Shown here piece after piece: positions 5,419 through 6,753 of a DNA stretch of 6,753 bases; positions within the stretch are counted from its first letter, which is position 1, and each line of letters opens with the position of its first letter. This DNA comes from DASTGO01 sp035719045 (GTDB lineage Bacteria > Actinomycetota > Actinomycetes > Actinomycetales > Kineosporiaceae). The stretch is taken from the NCBI GenBank assembly GCA_035719045.1, contig DASTGO010000484.1, positions 1 through 6,753 on the forward strand, read 5' to 3'. Position numbers and translations under genes: made by a program. The notes beneath the pieces are model-generated. The model was not told where the DNA came from and did no database searches. It saw only the letters and a list, made by a program, of their open reading frames with translations.

Positions 5419-6714
5419 CTACTCCTTGCCCCGCCCGCGAGCCCGCCCGGTCGGCGTCTCGACGCGGTCGGCGCGGGCGTTGGCCGCTGCGGTGGCCTGG
5501 TCGGCGGCCCGCACCTGTGCGTGCAACTGCTCGACCTGGTCCCGGACGGCGGCCAGGTCGGCGCGGGCCTGCTCGAGCTGGCCGGTCACGGCCGCCTCCC
5601 GTTCCCTGGCGGCGGCGGCAGCGACGGCCGCGTCGGCGCGGGCCTGGTGCAGGTCGGTCAGGGCGGCTTCCCGCTGCTGGCGGGTCTGGGTGTGGCTGGC
5701 CTGCTCGGCCGTGAGTGCCTCGCCGAGACGGGCGGCGTCGGCCTCGGCGCGTTCGGCGCGGGCCGTGGCCCCTGCGCTGGCCTGGTCGGCGGCCCGCACC
5801 TGCGCGTGCAACTGCTCGACCTGGTCCCGGACGGCGGCCAGGTCCTGCTCGAGCCGGTCGTTGCGGGCGTCGGCCGCCTGCAGCCGCGCTGTCACGGCGG
5901 CGAGCTGTTCGCGCAGGCCGTCCCGTTGCTCGGTCAGGGTGGCCGTCGCCTGCTCCAGGCGGGCATTGTCGGCCTCGGCCCGCTGAGCGCGGTCGGTGGC
6001 CGTCTGCGCTGCCTCCTGCTGTTCACGGACGGCCTGCCGGGCCTCGCCCAGTTGGCGGTGGGTGTCGGCGTGGGCGCTCTGCTCGTCGGCGTACTGCTGC
6101 CGGGCCGCCTGGAGCTTCTCGGCGGCGATCCGGGCGGCCGCCTCAGCGGTGTCGCGGGCCTGCTGCGCCTCGCGGGCGTCGGCCTCGGCGTCGTCGGCGA
6201 TCGCGGCGGCCACCTGGGCTGCGCCTCGGGCGTCCCGGGCGTCCTGTTCAGCGCGGGCCTGGGCGGCCTCAGCGGCGGCGACTTCGGCACGGGCGGTCGC
6301 GGCAGCCGACGCCACCTGAGCGGTGGCAGCTTCCGGGTCGGTCAGGGCGGCCAACTGCTCCAGCGCCTGCTGCATCGTCGCGGTCAGGGTGCCGGCGACA
6401 CCTTGCAACTGCTCCACCAGGACCCCGGCCCGGGCCCGCGCCAGATCCACCGGGGCGGTCTGCGCCGCGACCGCGGGGGAGACAGCGGGCAGCCCGGCCC
6501 GCCGCATCACCTCCGCGTGCCTGGCCTCGCGCCGCATCAGCTCCGCGCGGGCGTTCTGCCGGTTGTGGACCGGCCCATCACCGTCTCGTTCCTCGCAGAA
6601 CTTCGGGATCCGGCCCCGAGAGCCGTCCCGCCGCTTGGCCGGGCGAGAGCAACCCGGGAACTCACACAGCGGCGGCTCTGCGGCTGCATCAACTGCCAGT
6701 TCCGGATCACTCAC
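5419..6714 (-). CDS. Zinc-finger-like plus long coiled-coil protein (KfrA-like in layout)
   Basis: A 431-residue protein on the - strand, ending with TAG at 5421-5419 and convergent with the zeta operon. GTG 6714 is chosen because GGAGGAGGA lies 7 bases before it; an in-frame GTG at 6732 would place that Shine-Dalgarno inside the gene. Residues 17-50 hold CEFPGC, then GRIPKFC and VHNRQNA: Cys17, Cys22, Cys40 and His50 in a C-x4-C-x17-C-x9-H pattern that could bind zinc. From about residue 85 to 415 the chain is Ala/Glu/Arg/Gln-rich with heptad-like spacing and few prolines, i.e. a long coiled coil. A 22-residue segment starting DLAAVRDQVEQL occurs at 291-312 and 386-407. The tail is short and basic. 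Plasmid KfrA proteins likewise join an N-terminal DNA-binding part to a long coiled coil and aid stable maintenance, but their DNA-binding part is a helix-turn-helix, so only the layout is shared. Coding is firm; function is inference. Confidence 0.85.
   Translation of the reverse strand: MSDPELAVDAAAEPPLCEFPGCSRPAKRRDGSRGRIPKFCEERDGDGPVHNRQNARAELMRREARHAEVMRRAGLPAVSPAVAAQTAPVDLARARAGVLVEQLQGVAGTLTATMQQALEQLAALTDPEAATAQVASAAATARAEVAAAEAAQARAEQDARDARGAAQVAAAIADDAEADAREAQQARDTAEAAARIAAEKLQAARQQYADEQSAHADTHRQLGEARQAVREQQEAAQTATDRAQRAEADNARLEQATATLTEQRDGLREQLAAVTARLQAADARNDRLEQDLAAVRDQVEQLHAQVRAADQASAGATARAERAEADAARLGEALTAEQASHTQTRQQREAALTDLHQARADAAVAAAAAREREAAVTGQLEQARADLAAVRDQVEQLHAQVRAADQATAAANARADRVETPTGRARGRGKE
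5494..5559 (-). repeat. Internal coiled-coil duplication, C-terminal copy
   Basis: This 66-bp stretch matches 5779-5844 at 65 of 66 bases; the single difference (T at 5518 against C) is silent. It encodes residues 386-407. Similarity continues about 29 bases further on the C-terminal side with five mismatches. On the other side, a CTGCTCGAGC motif recurs but is shifted by 9 bases, equal to a three-residue (Ala-Arg-Ala) in-frame insertion or deletion. Confidence 0.92.
5779..5844 (-). repeat. Internal coiled-coil duplication, N-terminal copy
   Basis: The partner of 5494-5559, encoding residues 291-312 of the coiled-coil protein. The copies are 285 bp (95 codons) apart and keep the reading frame. 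Identity at synonymous positions shows recent duplication or gene conversion, not just shared coiled-coil composition. Confidence 0.92.
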
Positions 6715-6753
6715 CGGCTCATCCTCCTCCACGACTGGGTCCGGACCGGAACC
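6711..6753 (-). CDS. Possible 3' end of a further - strand gene
   Basis: A - strand frame is open from the window edge and ends with TGA at 6713-6711, forming a GTGA overlap with the GTG start of the coiled-coil gene. The 13 visible complete codons read VPVRTQSWRRMSR. Every other adjacent gene pair on the + strand operon uses the same 4-base overlap, which makes an upstream coupled gene plausible. Too little is visible to identify it, and a chance open frame of this length is common. Confidence 0.3.
   Translation of the reverse strand, partial: VPVRTQSWRRMSR
6722..6730 (-). promoter_or_regulatory. Ribosome binding site for the coiled-coil gene
   Basis: On the - strand these bases read GGAGGAGGA and lie 7 bases before GTG 6714. 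They decide the start against the in-frame GTG at 6732, whose codon overlaps the purine run and which has no comparable site upstream within the window. Confidence 0.7.

Noticed and set aside
5412..5432. Possible terminator hairpin GGGGC...GCCCC at the convergent gene ends.
   Set aside because: Only a 5-bp stem with an 11-base loop, overlapping the stop of the coiled-coil gene and no T-run on either strand. The 52-bp space between the convergent genes shows no stronger stem.
5387..5986. 199-codon + strand frame opposite the coiled-coil gene.
   Set aside because: Its Cys/Ser/Arg/Ala-rich product with a repeated CNCSTWSRTAARS segment simply mirrors the coiled-coil duplication on the other strand.

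Overview
The window is about 6.75 kb of very GC-rich DNA (most third codon positions are G or C) with short intergenic gaps, GTG/ATG starts, purine-rich ribosome binding sites and repeated 4-base ATGA/GTGA gene overlaps. This fits a high-GC actinomycete (the Streptomyces, Frankia or Micromonospora type of organism). The gene content is that of a mobile element, namely a conjugative plasmid or an integrative conjugative element, and not of a core chromosome. The species cannot be named from the sequence.

Left part (1-2088, + strand): the 3' part of a TraG/VirD4-type coupling ATPase, which brings plasmid DNA to a conjugative type IV secretion channel, is followed with a one-base stop/start overlap by a small protein resembling the DUF4913 family.

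Intergenic part (2089-2297): no convincing gene, but dense cis structure. Two direct DnaA-box-like nonamers (one a perfect TTATCCACA) flank a perfect 16-bp palindrome. About 50 bp further on are two overlapping 10-bp palindromes and three TCACCG copies spaced about one helical turn apart, directly before the Shine-Dalgarno of the next gene. This looks like an operator and possibly a replication or DnaA-control site.

Middle part (2298-5366, + strand): four genes, each overlapping the next by exactly 4 bases: a 96-aa helical protein (candidate antitoxin), a zeta-family toxin (predicted UDP-N-acetylglucosamine kinase) with an unusual proline-rich tail, a 101-aa protein and a 477-aa helical protein. 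The last two have no recognised family. The overlaps and well-placed ribosome binding sites indicate one translationally coupled operon. The toxin/antitoxin pair would serve element maintenance, and the two extra genes are the least explained content of the window.

Right part (5419-6714, - strand, convergent): a 431-aa protein with an N-terminal Cys4-like/Cys-His cluster followed by a coiled coil of more than 300 residues, reminiscent of KfrA-like plasmid proteins. It carries a nearly perfect internal DNA duplication. The last 43 bases may hold the 3' end of another - strand gene, overlapping it by GTGA.

Taken together: a conjugation gene, a post-segregational stability operon and a possible coiled-coil segregation or DNA-organising protein, i.e. 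transfer and maintenance functions of a mobile element. No tRNA, rRNA, CRISPR array, insertion sequence or integrase was seen.
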